Below are positions 25,195 to 33,493 of a stretch of DNA of 64,000 nt, in pieces. The position numbers and the translations under genes are program-made. Each line of letters begins with the position of its first letter. The stretch's first letter is position 1. This DNA comes from Paenibacillus sp. (GTDB lineage: Bacteria; Bacillota; Bacilli; Paenibacillales; YIM-B00363): assembly GCF_031177825.1 (NCBI RefSeq), contig NZ_JAPSKE010000031.1, forward strand, positions 1 to 64,000, given 5' to 3'. The notes beneath the pieces are model-generated. The model searched no databases. It had not been told where the DNA came from and saw nothing but the letters and a program-made list of their open reading frames with translations.

Positions 25195-26793
25195 ATGTTG
25201 AAGAAAACGGTATCTTATCTCGCTCTCGGTTCATCGATCGCCGTCCTGCTGGCCGGCTGCAGCGGCGGAGCGACGGGCGGCTCGCCCGCCGAAGGCGGGG
25301 CGGAGAGCGGCTATAACAAAGAGGGGCTTCCGCTCGTAGACGAACCGATTACGCTCGACGTTCTGACGGTACGCTGGGGCAATATGGGCGACAGCTTCAC
25401 GAAGAACGCATGGCTGCAGGAGCTCGAGAAAGCGAGCAACGTGAAGATCAACTGGCAGGTCATGTCCTCGAACGATTGGGGAGAACAGAAGTCGGTCATG
25501 CTGGCGAGCGGGGAGCTGCCGGACGTGATCTTAGGCAATCTTGCGCTCGGCGACTCCGACATCATTAATAACTTAACGTATTTCCGCCCGCTGGACGACT
25601 ATATCGAGGAATACATGCCGAATTTGAAGGCGGCGATGGAAGAGACGCCCGTCATGCGCAAGCTGAGCACCTTCCCGGACGGCAACATTTATTCGCTCCC
25701 TGCGAGATTGCCGTCGCGTCCCGTCTCGGCGACGCAGCCGGTCATCAATAAAGCATGGCTTGACAAGTTGGGACTGCAGCCGCCGACGAACGTCGACGAG
25801 CTCTACGCGGTGTTGAAGGCGTTCAAAGAGCAGGATCCGAACGGCAACGGAAAGGCGGACGAAATTCCGGTCAGCAACGAGGGCGATATCGAGATGCAGC
25901 TGCTCATGCCGTTCGGCATCACGAATCTTCGAGCCAATAACATGATGATCCAAGACGGCGAGCCCGTCTTCTCCCCTACGTCGGAAGCTTACAAGGAAGG
26001 GCTGAAGTGGGCGCATAAGCTGTACGCGGAAGGGCTCATCGATCCGGAATCGTTCACGCAGGACGGTACGATGCTCAGCGCGAAACGGCAAAATCCGGAC
26101 GTTCCGCTCATCGGATTTTCGTATCAATGGACGCCGGACGCCGTCTTCGGCAAGTGGAGCGATCAATACGTCACGATCGCGCCGATCGCCGGTCCGGACG
26201 GCGGCAAGTATCAGGAGGGGGAGCCGGAAGGGTTGAACTTCCGACGCAACGAAGTGTTGATTACGACCTTCAACGAGCATCCGGAAGTGACGGCGCGCTG
26301 GATCGACCAGTTCTATACGTCCGAGGCGAGCATTCAGAACTTCTGGGGCGCCATCGGCACGTCGCTCGAGCAGCACGACGACGGCACGTTCTCGCTGATG
26401 GCTCCGCCGGAAGGGACGAGCGCCGACGCGTGGTATTGGGAAAATTCGCTCCGCGACTTCGGTCCGAAATACGTAAGCCCCGCGTTCGAGAAAAACATCA
26501 AGCTGGATCCGACGACCGGGGACGGACTGAAGATGGAGCTCGACAAGCTCGGCAAGGAGTTCGTCACTCAGCCTTACCCGGAGGTCATGCATACGGCGGA
26601 GGAATATCAAGAGCTGCCTACGCTGACGACCGATATCAACAGCTTCATCGCGAGCGCTCGCGCCCAATGGGTGACGCAAGGCGGCATCGACGAAGGCTGG
26701 GACGATTACGTCGGGAAGCTCAACGCGATGGGGTTGGAGCGATTAATCGCGATTTATCAGGAAGCGTACGACCGATATATGAGCGTCGAATAA
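25195..26793 (+). CDS. Extracellular sugar-binding lipoprotein (LplA type)
   Basis: The 532-residue protein has a lipoprotein signal peptide with lipobox LAGC (mature Cys at residue 22), followed by a Ser/Gly-rich linker and a two-lobe extracellular solute-binding domain. The calcium-loop-like DPNGNGKADEIP segment near residue 222 is typical of the LplA group. It captures an oligosaccharide outside the cell and delivers it to the two permeases. ATG 25195 has AGGGGG nine nt upstream; ATG 25162 overlaps the permease stop and lacks a site. Confidence 0.92.
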   Translation: MLKKTVSYLALGSSIAVLLAGCSGGATGGSPAEGGAESGYNKEGLPLVDEPITLDVLTVRWGNMGDSFTKNAWLQELEKASNVKINWQVMSSNDWGEQKSVMLASGELPDVILGNLALGDSDIINNLTYFRPLDDYIEEYMPNLKAAMEETPVMRKLSTFPDGNIYSLPARLPSRPVSATQPVINKAWLDKLGLQPPTNVDELYAVLKAFKEQDPNGNGKADEIPVSNEGDIEMQLLMPFGITNLRANNMMIQDGEPVFSPTSEAYKEGLKWAHKLYAEGLIDPESFTQDGTMLSAKRQNPDVPLIGFSYQWTPDAVFGKWSDQYVTIAPIAGPDGGKYQEGEPEGLNFRRNEVLITTFNEHPEVTARWIDQFYTSEASIQNFWGAIGTSLEQHDDGTFSLMAPPEGTSADAWYWENSLRDFGPKYVSPAFEKNIKLDPTTGDGLKMELDKLGKEFVTQPYPEVMHTAEEYQELPTLTTDINSFIASARAQWVTQGGIDEGWDDYVGKLNAMGLERLIAIYQEAYDRYMSVE

Positions 26794-26814
26794 CGCGTCC
26801 CCGACGCCCGAGAG

Positions 26815-26842
26815 GAAGCCCCGCGCGCCGTCGCGGGGCTTC
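26815..26842 (+). terminator. Hairpin between binding-protein and ThuA-like genes
   Basis: GAAGCCCCGCG (26815-26825) pairs with CGCGGGGCTTC (26832-26842) with no T-tract. It probably stabilises or attenuates the transcript so that the binding protein is made in excess over the downstream enzymes. Confidence 0.55.
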
Positions 26843-26886
26843 GCCTTGGCGAGGGCGGGGACCATTTTCGAAAGGGGTATGGATCG

Positions 26887-27615
26887 ATGACAACGAAGGT
26901 GACGGTGTGGAACGAATATCGGCATGAGCGGAATGACCCGGTCGTCGGAGCGCTGTATCCGAACGGCATCCACGGGGCGATCGCCAGCTTCTTGACGGAA
27001 GCGGGATTCGAGACGAGAACGGCGACGTTGGACGAGCCGGAACACGGGCTGACGGACGACGTCCTGCGGGATACCGACGTCCTCGTCTGGTGGGGACATC
27101 TGGCGCACGGGGAGGTCGGCGAGGAGACGGTCCGCAAGGTGAAGGAGCGCGTCCTGGGAGGCATGGGTCTGATCGTGCTGCATTCCGGACATCACTCGAA
27201 GATCTTCAGGGCGTTAATGGGCACGAGCTGCGATCTGTTATGGCGCGAAGCGAACGAGAAGGAGCGGCTGTGGGTCGTGTCGCCGGGGCACCCCATCGTC
27301 GAAGGCATCGGAGCGTACATCGAGCTGGAGAAGGAAGAGATGTACGGCGAACACTTCGACGTTCCGGCGCCGGACGAACTGATCTTCGCGAGCTGGTTCG
27401 AGGGAGGCGAGGTGTTCCGAAGCGGCTGCGCGTACGTTCGCGGCAACGGGAAAATTTTCTATTTCCGCCCGGGACACGAGACGTATCCGACGTACTATCA
27501 CAAGGACATCCAGCGCGTGATCGCGAACGCGGCGACATGGGCTCGGCCGGTTCGGCGCAGCCGCCCCGCGTACGGGAACGCGAAGCCGCTGGAGCGGATC
27601 GGGGGGAAGGCATGA
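26887..27615 (+). CDS. ThuA-family protein
   Basis: The 242-residue protein has the class I glutamine amidotransferase-like fold of Thu[13 protein letters not shown] at the N-terminus, [27 protein letters not shown] and [13 protein letters not shown] at the expected places. In Sinorhizobium ThuA acts with ThuB in conversion of disaccharides through 3-keto derivatives. It is preceded by a binding-protein and permease operon and overlaps the next gene, a Gfo/Idh (ThuB-like) dehydrogenase, by 4 bp, which matches the thu gene order. The imported sugar is not identified. Confidence 0.85.
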   Translation: MTTKVTVWNEYRHERNDPVVGALYPNGIHGAIASFLTEAGFETRTATLDEPEHGLTDDVLRDTDVLVWWGHLAHGEVGEETVRKVKERVLGGMGLIVLHSGHHSKIFRALMGTSCDLLWREANEKERLWVVSPGHPIVEGIGAYIELEKEEMYGEHFDVPAPDELIFASWFEGGEVFRSGCAYVRGNGKIFYFRPGHETYPTYYHKDIQRVIANAATWARPVRRSRPAYGNAKPLERIGGKA

Positions 27616-28673
27616 AGACGAAGAGGTACCGAATCGGATTGATCGGACTGGGAGGCATGGCGCAGGAGCATCTGCGTTGGATGAACGAGACCGGCCGGTT
27701 TCGGATCGCGGCGGTCAGCGACGTCAGCGCGGAGGCGTTGACGAGCGCGGGGAATCGTCTCGGGCTGAGCGAGGAGAAGCGGTATGCCGACTTCGCTTCG
27801 CTCATCGGCGACCCGGACGTCGATGCGGTCGTTTCCGTCACGCCGAATCGCGTGCATGCCGATATTATTCGCGCTTGCCTCCAGGCGGGGAAGCCGTTCC
27901 TGGCGGAGAAGCCGTTCACCCGAGACTTCGAGGAGGCGGGGCCGCTGCTGGCGTTATACGAACGGCGTCCCGTCCCTGCGATGATCGGGTTTACGTACCG
28001 GTATACGCCGTCCTTCCGCTATGCAAGGGAACTGGTTCGCCAAGGCGACATCGGGGCGGTGCGCAGCTTCTCGATCCGCTATCTGCAAAGCTGGGGCTCC
28101 GCGATCTACGATACGCCCTATATGTGGCGCTACGATAAGGAGATCACCGGCACCGGCGCGCTGGGGGATCTGGGGTCGCATATGATCGACATGGCGCGGT
28201 ACTTGTTCGGCGAGTTCGAGGAGCTGTCCGCGCTGCTGCACACGATCGTCGCCGAGCGGAGACATCCCGGCAGCGGGGAGCCCGTGCGCATCGACGTCGA
28301 CGACTTCGCCAGCTTTCAGGCGCGTCTGACGAACTCGATCGTCGGCACGTTCCAGACGACGAGGAACGCGGTCGGCTCGGGCAACGAGCACGAGGTTTCG
28401 ATCTACGGCGACCGCGGCACGATTCACGCTTCGACGCTGTCCCCGGACCAGGTGATCCGGATTCGCGAGGAGTCGCCCGGGCAACTGGCGCGGACGACGC
28501 TGGACGTGCCGAGCCGCTGCAAGCGGAAGCAGTACGAGGACTTCCTGGCGCTTCTCGAAGGCGAAGTCCCGGACGGCCTCCCCGGCTTCTTGGACGGTTA
28601 CCGAAACCAACAAGTATTGGACGCCGTCGTCCGAGCTCACGAAACGAAGCGTTCGGTACGGTTGCCGGAGTAG
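27612..28673 (+). CDS. Gfo/Idh/MocA-family dehydrogenase (ThuB-like)
   Basis: The 353-residue protein begins [17 protein letters not shown] (Rossmann GxGxxA type) and carries [12 protein letters not shown] (family EKP motif near residue 97) and [19 protein letters not shown] in the substrate half. It starts at ATG 27612, overlapping the ThuA-like stop (ATGA). It is inferred to oxidise a sugar hydroxyl to a keto group. The operon ends at the hairpin at 28686. Confidence 0.87.
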   Translation: MKTKRYRIGLIGLGGMAQEHLRWMNETGRFRIAAVSDVSAEALTSAGNRLGLSEEKRYADFASLIGDPDVDAVVSVTPNRVHADIIRACLQAGKPFLAEKPFTRDFEEAGPLLALYERRPVPAMIGFTYRYTPSFRYARELVRQGDIGAVRSFSIRYLQSWGSAIYDTPYMWRYDKEITGTGALGDLGSHMIDMARYLFGEFEELSALLHTIVAERRHPGSGEPVRIDVDDFASFQARLTNSIVGTFQTTRNAVGSGNEHEVSIYGDRGTIHASTLSPDQVIRIREESPGQLARTTLDVPSRCKRKQYEDFLALLEGEVPDGLPGFLDGYRNQQVLDAVVRAHETKRSVRLPE

Positions 28674-28685
28674 GTGACGAACGTC

Positions 28686-28728
28686 GCGGTCCGCTTCCGC
28701 AGCTTGCATGCGGGGGTGGGCCGCTTTT
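28686..28728 (+). terminator. Terminator after sugar locus 2
   Basis: GCGGTCC (28686-28692) pairs with GGGCCGC (28718-28724; one G-T pair), with an inner CCGC/GCGG stem, followed by TTTTCC. Confidence 0.65.
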
Positions 28729-28858
28729 CCCTGTGTTCTGGGACCTTGCACCCAATTTTTGACTGCACCCCCCTAAACGATGCCCGAGGTCCGAACGGTA
28801 TGAGCATATCGGGGCCGTTTCGGGCTCGGCAAACTTTTTCATAATAGTGGGAGTGTGG

Positions 28859-30784
28859 ATGAAGATGAGCATGTGGAAGAAGACGATGATCAGCTGTTTG
28901 GCTTTCTCGTTGGTGGCGGGCGGCGCAACCTCCGCGTTCGCGGCGAAGCCGGAGTGGGCGGGCAAGCCGTCTACGAACAAAGACAACAAGCACGACCGCA
29001 ACGACGATGACGATCGGGACGACGACGACGACGTGCGCGGCATCCATATCGAAGTGAACGGCAAGAAAGTCGAGCTGACGTTCCGCGACGTCCAGAACGA
29101 GTCGGCTTGGGCGCTGCAATATATCGCCGAGCTCGTGAAGCGCGGCGTCTTCACCGGATACGAGGACGGCTCGTTCCGTCCGAACCAGAAAGTTACGCGC
29201 ATCGAAGCGATCACGGCGGCCGTCCGCCAGATGGGTCTTCGCGCGCAAGCGGAATCCGCGGCCGAGATGGCGACGGAGCTGAACTTCAAAGATGCGGACA
29301 AGATCGAGAAGAAATATCCGTGGGCCGTCGGCTACGTCGCCGTCGCCGTCGAAAACGATCTCTTCCTCGAGACCGAATCGGAAGTGAAGCCGGAGCAACC
29401 GGCGGACCGTCTGTGGTCGACGATCCTGCTCGTGAAGGCGCTCGGTCTCGAGGACGAAGCGAAGGCGAAGATGAACGCGGAGCTGAACTTCAAAGACAAG
29501 AAGGAAATTCCGGCCGGCGCCGTCGGCTACGTGGCGGTCGCGTTGGAGAAGGGCCTCGTCACCGGCTACGAAAACAACACGTTCCGTCCGAACCAGCCGG
29601 TGACGCGCGCCGAGCTCGCGGCGATCCTGGATCGCACGGGCGACCAAATTCCGGAAGACGATTCGGGCTTCGGTCAAGTGACCGGCACGTTCACGGGCTA
29701 CGCGAACGGCAAGGCGACCTTGACGGTGAACGGCAAGTCGGTGTCGTACGCGCTCGCTTCGGACGTAACGGTGCTTCGCAATAACGTTCTGGTCGACATC
29801 GATGACCTGCTTCCGGGCGACCGGGTGTCCGCCGTCGTCTCGAACGGAACGATCATCTTCTTGAACGTCACCCAAGCGGCTGCCGTCACGGACGGCCAGA
29901 AGACGGGCGCGATCACGAAGATCGACTCCAATAAATTGACGATTACGAAGGACGGCGTTGCGACGGAGTATACGGTGAAGAGCGACGCGACGATCATTCG
30001 CAACAACGCTTCGGCGACGCTGAGTGCATTGAGAACCGGCGACCAAGTGACCGTCATCGTGTCGGGCGGCGTCATCGTGCACGTGAACGTAACGACGGCC
30101 GTCAGCGTTACGGACGGTCAGAAGACCGGCACGGTAACGGCGATCGGCACGAACAAGCTGACGCTGACGAAAGACGGCGTCGCGACGGAGTACACGGTGA
30201 AGAGCGATGCCGTCATCGTCCGCAACAACGCGACCGTCGCGCTGAGCGCACTGAAAGCGGGAGATCAAGTGACCGCGGTCGTCGCCGGCGGCGTGATCGT
30301 GCACGTCCTCGTGACGCAACCCGTAGCGGAGAACGGTCAAGCGACCGGCGTCGTCTCCGCGGTCTACGCCGATAAAATCGACTTGTGGAACGGCAGCTCC
30401 TCTGTCACGTACGCGGTCGAAACGAATGCGACGATCGTTCGCAACGGCGTCACCGTCGCGCTGAACGTCGTACAGCCGGGCGACGAAGTGAGCGTGCTGC
30501 TCGTGAACGGGAAGGTGCTGCACTTGAACGTGACGGATCCGGTATCGGATAACAACGTCGGCGTATACACCGTAGCAGGCAAGTACCAAAGCCACCGGAC
30601 GTCGAACGGCAAAGTGACGCAAATCACGATCAGCACCGTGCAGTCGAACGGCGTCGTGACTCGCATCTATAACGTCTCGCCGGACGCGGTCGTGAACGGC
30701 AACGCGCTGACGCTCGAGAAGGGCGAAACGGACGTCGAATTGCTCGTCACGAACCAATTGGTGACCTTGATTACCATTAAGTAA
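28859..30784 (+). CDS. SLH-domain surface protein with repeated C-terminal modules
   Basis: The protein (641 residues from ATG 28859; ATG 28865 or 28871 also possible) has a Sec signal peptide ending near TSAFA, an acidic Asp-rich linker, and three S-layer homology motifs: GVFTGYEDGSFRPNQKVTR, a diverged middle copy (PWAVGYVAVAVENDLFL) and GLVTGYENNTFRPNQPVTR. SLH domains hold proteins on the wall by binding pyruvylated secondary polymer. The C-terminal half is a series of related beta-modules with TVKSDATIIRNNA, TVKSDAVIVRNNA and VETNATIVRNGV and a recurrent GDxV turn. It is monocistronic, followed by two strong hairpins. Confidence 0.9.
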   Translation: MKMSMWKKTMISCLAFSLVAGGATSAFAAKPEWAGKPSTNKDNKHDRNDDDDRDDDDDVRGIHIEVNGKKVELTFRDVQNESAWALQYIAELVKRGVFTGYEDGSFRPNQKVTRIEAITAAVRQMGLRAQAESAAEMATELNFKDADKIEKKYPWAVGYVAVAVENDLFLETESEVKPEQPADRLWSTILLVKALGLEDEAKAKMNAELNFKDKKEIPAGAVGYVAVALEKGLVTGYENNTFRPNQPVTRAELAAILDRTGDQIPEDDSGFGQVTGTFTGYANGKATLTVNGKSVSYALASDVTVLRNNVLVDIDDLLPGDRVSAVVSNGTIIFLNVTQAAAVTDGQKTGAITKIDSNKLTITKDGVATEYTVKSDATIIRNNASATLSALRTGDQVTVIVSGGVIVHVNVTTAVSVTDGQKTGTVTAIGTNKLTLTKDGVATEYTVKSDAVIVRNNATVALSALKAGDQVTAVVAGGVIVHVLVTQPVAENGQATGVVSAVYADKIDLWNGSSSVTYAVETNATIVRNGVTVALNVVQPGDEVSVLLVNGKVLHLNVTDPVSDNNVGVYTVAGKYQSHRTSNGKVTQITISTVQSNGVVTRIYNVSPDAVVNGNALTLEKGETDVELLVTNQLVTLITIK

Positions 30785-30795
30785 GCTCTACGGAA

Positions 30796-30829
30796 AGAGG
30801 CCTCAGCCGAGGATACGGCTGAGGCCTCT
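30796..30829. terminator. 13-bp hairpin after the SLH gene
   Basis: AGAGGCCTCAGCC (30796-30808) pairs perfectly with GGCTGAGGCCTCT (30817-30829). There is no T-tract. It could act as a transcript 3' stabiliser or as a terminator in the convergent region. Confidence 0.65.
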
Positions 30830-30847
30830 TCACGTTCGGGCAAACAA

Positions 30848-30877
30848 AATGACGCCGCTCGTGCGAGCGGCGTCATT
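30848..30877. terminator. 13-bp hairpin before the ArsR gene end
   Basis: AATGACGCCGCTC (30848-30860) pairs perfectly with GAGCGGCGTCATT (30865-30877) around a 4-nt loop. With the preceding hairpin it separates the SLH gene from the convergent ArsR gene. On the minus strand a T-rich stretch (TTTTGTTTG) follows. Confidence 0.7.
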
Positions 30878-30939
30878 CATTCGGAAACAAGCGGTTACGA
30901 CGATCCCCCTTCCCGGTCAAGATGGCAAGGCGATCTCCG

Positions 30940-31278
30940 TCAGTTCAAATCGCCCGGCTTCGTGTCCTTGTTCTGCAAGGCTTGAAGGTACAGGTCCAAC
31001 CGGTCGAAGCGTTCTTCCCACATGCGCCGGAACGTCTCCAGCCACGTGTCCAGCTCTTGGAGCGGCTCGGGGCGAAGCTTGTAAATCCGACGGTTGGCGA
31101 CCGGATGCACCTCGACGAGACCCGCTTCGCTGAGCACGCGCAAGTGTTTGGACGCTTGCGGTTGTTGAAGCTCGATGCGTTCGGCGATTTCGCCGACGGC
31201 GAGCGGTCCGTCTCTCAAGAGTTCGACGATTTGCAATCGGTTCGGCTCGGCGAGAGCGCTAAATGTAGTAGCATCCAT
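30940..31278 (-). CDS. ArsR-family transcriptional repressor
   Basis: The 112-residue winged helix-turn-helix protein reads MDATTFSALAEPNRLQIVE and then ELQQPQASKHLRVLSEAGLV, the recognition helix. The ELRLVD metal-type and CxC motifs are absent, so it is not a classical metal sensor; it resembles the ArsR group that controls SRPBCC/AHSA1 genes, but none is adjacent. The start is set at MDATTF because the -10 box lies only 7 nt upstream, implying a leaderless transcript; the longer frame to 31323 would contain the promoter. Confidence 0.82.
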   Translation of the reverse strand: MDATTFSALAEPNRLQIVELLRDGPLAVGEIAERIELQQPQASKHLRVLSEAGLVEVHPVANRRIYKLRPEPLQELDTWLETFRRMWEERFDRLDLYLQALQNKDTKPGDLN

Positions 31279-31285
31279 GATTTGA

Positions 31286-31314
31286 ATATACTGCAGCTCG
31301 AATATGCGTGTCAA
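31286..31314 (-). promoter_or_regulatory. Consensus promoter of the ArsR gene
   Basis: On the minus strand TTGACA (31314-31309) and GTATAT (31291-31286) are spaced by exactly 17 bp. Transcription would begin at or within a base or two of the ArsR ATG at 31278. Confidence 0.7.
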
Positions 31315-31435
31315 GGAATACAAGCATGGAATTTTATTCTACCTCGTCGAACGGCATGCCGCGCGCCGGCGGGGATAAAGGTTCCTTGTTCATGCGAGTC
31401 AACGTCTCCTTCCGTTCGGCAACCGGCCGCGAATG

Positions 31436-31463
31436 TTATTTCGACGCCGCCGTGGTTTATAAT
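31436..31463 (+). promoter_or_regulatory. Promoter of the ecsAB operon
   Basis: TATAAT (31458-31463) with TTATTT (31436-31441) at 16 bp. Transcription would start near 31470, 37 nt before the ecsA start codon. Confidence 0.5.
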
Positions 31464-31506
31464 GGAAACAGAATGTTCCATAAGACATCATACCATGAGG
31501 TGAACG

Positions 31507-32259
31507 ATGAGCGAATCGGTGTTGACGGTGCGGGGCTTAGTCGGAGGGTACAGCCGGAGGCGGCCCGTCTTGAAGGACGTGGACGCGAGCGTGCGGCCCG
31601 GCGAGCTGCTCGGACTGCTCGGGCTGAACGGGGCGGGGAAGAGCACGCTTATGAAGCATATTATCGGCTTGCTGCAGCCGATCGGAGGCACGGTGGAAGT
31701 GTGCGGACATACGCTGCAATCGTCCGGCGAAGCGTACCGCGCTTCGTTCGCGTTCGTGCCGGAGAGCCCGCTGTTATACGACGAGTTATCCGTCTGGGAG
31801 CATCTCGAATGGACCGCCATGGCGTACGGCGTCGAAGAGAAGACGTTCCGGGAGCGGGCGGAGCGGCTGCTCGACCGCTTCCGAATGGAGAAGGAACGAA
31901 CGAAGTTCGCGGGTCATCTGTCGAAGGGGATGCGACAGAAGGTGATGCTCATGTGCGCTTTCCTCGCGAGGCCGCCGCTCTACGTCATCGACGAGCCGTT
32001 CCTCGGACTCGACCCTCTGGCGATTCGGGCCTTGCTCGAGCAGATGCGAGAGGAGAAGGAGGCCGGCTGCGGGCTGATCGTCAGCTCGCATATTTTGTCC
32101 ATGTTGGAGAGCTATTGCGATCGCTACGTCGTGCTGCACGACGGCGCGGTCGTCGCGAGCGGAACGGCGGAGGACGTGATCGCGGCCGCCGGTACGCCGC
32201 CGTCCGGCAAGGTGGAGCAGGCGTTCTTCCGACTCGTGGGAGGAGGAGGCGGCCGATGA
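31507..32259 (+). CDS. ecsA: EcsA-type ABC transporter ATP-binding protein
   Basis: The 250-residue ATPase has Walker A GLNGAGKS, Q-loop region FVPESPLLYDELSVWEHL, the diverged signature LSKGMRQK, Walker B PPLYVIDEP and the switch His in IVSSHI. LSKGMRQK and the order of features fit EcsA, the ATPase of the EcsAB exporter needed in Bacillus for secretion, competence and intramembrane protease RasP function. GAGGTGA precedes the ATG. The stop overlaps the ecsB-like start (ATGA). Confidence 0.87.
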   Translation: MSESVLTVRGLVGGYSRRRPVLKDVDASVRPGELLGLLGLNGAGKSTLMKHIIGLLQPIGGTVEVCGHTLQSSGEAYRASFAFVPESPLLYDELSVWEHLEWTAMAYGVEEKTFRERAERLLDRFRMEKERTKFAGHLSKGMRQKVMLMCAFLARPPLYVIDEPFLGLDPLAIRALLEQMREEKEAGCGLIVSSHILSMLESYCDRYVVLHDGAVVASGTAEDVIAAAGTPPSGKVEQAFFRLVGGGGGR

Positions 32260-33458
32260 ACTTGCGCCTTCTCTGGAAGGAACGGCGGGCTCGTTATTTG
32301 CGCGAGGTGCTGCCGTACTGGAAATACGTCATGAGCAGCGGCGGCGTGGCGATGGGCTTCGCGGTCATCCTGACGATCCAAGGCTACGCGGCGCTGCTGA
32401 ACCGGACGAGGGCGGCGGGAAGCGCCGACGCCTGGCTGCCGCTCGGCGCGGCGGCGGTGCTCGCGCTAGCGCTCTTATGGAACCCGGCGCGGACGTATTT
32501 GCGGCAACCCGACCTCGCGCTGCTGCTCCGGCTGGAGAGCCGGATGAACGCGTATTTCCGCGGCGCCTGGGCTTGGGGGGCGGCGACGTCCACCGCGCTG
32601 ACGCTGGCGGCGCTCCTGCTGTATTGGCCGCTGTATGCGGCGGCGGGCGCCGGCGGCGCCGCGTCGTACGCGGTCGCGGCCGCGAGTTTGCTGGCGCTGA
32701 AGGCGCTGCTGTACGCGGGAGCCTGGCGCGAGCGGCGCTTCCGGTACGGCGGCGTCCGCGCCGCGTTCGCGGCCGTCAAGGCGATCGCCGTCGTCGCCAC
32801 CGCGTTCGCGCTGCTCCGGGGACCGCTCGAACCGGCGGACGCGCTGCTCGCGCTCGTCTGGATCGCGTACGCCGCCGCGCTGCGCTTGCCGGAGGCGTAT
32901 CGGATTCACTGGGAGCATCAACTCGAGCGGGAGCGGCGGACGAGGGCGCTGCACGAGAGCTGGTTCGGCTTCTTCGTCGACTTGCCGCATCGGGCGGAGA
33001 CGTATCGCCCGCGTCGTTATCTGAACGCCTTGCTGCGACTCATCCGCTACGACGCCGGCCATGCGTTCCTGTATATGTATTGGCGGATGTTCCTTCGCTC
33101 GTCGATGGCGTCGCTAGCGCTCCGGATGGTCGTATTGGAAGCGGCGCTCGTATGGCTGTTTCCCCATCCGTGGACGGCGGTCGCGATGTACGTCGTCTTC
33201 TGCTGGCTGATCGGACTGCAGCTGCGCGGCATCCAGTCGCCGCCCGCGGAGCCGCTGCTCGCCGCGATGTCGCCGCAGCCGCAGGCGGCGCGGGCGCTCT
33301 CGCAACGCTCGGTCCGCCGAACGGCGCATGCGGTCGCCGCCGCGCTGTTGGCGGTGTCGCCCGCCTTCGTCGTCTCGCTGCCGCTGGCGGCGGGGTGTGC
33401 GGCGGCGGGGATGGCGGCCGCATTTCTTTTTGCAAGAACACGCCCCGAACGCGTATAA
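32256..33458 (+). CDS. ecsB: EcsB-type ABC transporter permease
   Basis: This is a 400-residue membrane protein beginning MNLRLLWKERRARYLREVLP and continuing YWKYVMSSGG, the typical EcsB N-terminus. About eight hydrophobic segments follow, in an exceptionally Ala-rich, high-GC coding sequence. A long cytoplasmic loop (EAYRIHWEHQLERERR) lies in the middle. It is the membrane partner of the overlapping EcsA. The 3' end contains the promoter of the next gene. Confidence 0.85.
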   Translation: MNLRLLWKERRARYLREVLPYWKYVMSSGGVAMGFAVILTIQGYAALLNRTRAAGSADAWLPLGAAAVLALALLWNPARTYLRQPDLALLLRLESRMNAYFRGAWAWGAATSTALTLAALLLYWPLYAAAGAGGAASYAVAAASLLALKALLYAGAWRERRFRYGGVRAAFAAVKAIAVVATAFALLRGPLEPADALLALVWIAYAAALRLPEAYRIHWEHQLERERRTRALHESWFGFFVDLPHRAETYRPRRYLNALLRLIRYDAGHAFLYMYWRMFLRSSMASLALRMVVLEAALVWLFPHPWTAVAMYVVFCWLIGLQLRGIQSPPAEPLLAAMSPQPQAARALSQRSVRRTAHAVAAALLAVSPAFVVSLPLAAGCAAAGMAAAFLFARTRPERV

Positions 33459-33459
33459 T
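33430..33459 (+). promoter_or_regulatory. Promoter of the M29 aminopeptidase gene
   Basis: TTGCAA (33430-33435), an 18-bp spacer and TATAAT (33454-33459), lying in the last codons of ecsB. Transcription would start about 27 nt before the aminopeptidase ATG. Confidence 0.7.
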
Positions 33460-33493
33460 GTGTAGATAATAATAGAACGCAGGGGGTAGTTCG

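Noticed and set aside
28734-28846. Possible riboswitch before the SLH gene
   Set aside because: The 110-base leader has C- and G-rich blocks but no conserved aptamer core that I can recognise.
28637-30757. 706-codon minus-strand frame opposite the SLH gene
   Set aside because: Antisense shadow of the SLH repeats; no ribosome site and no recognisable domain.
31308-31500. Extension of the plus-strand frame upstream of EcsB as a separate protein
   Set aside because: It overlaps the ecsA promoter and gene in another frame; EcsB starts at 32256 with an ATGA overlap.
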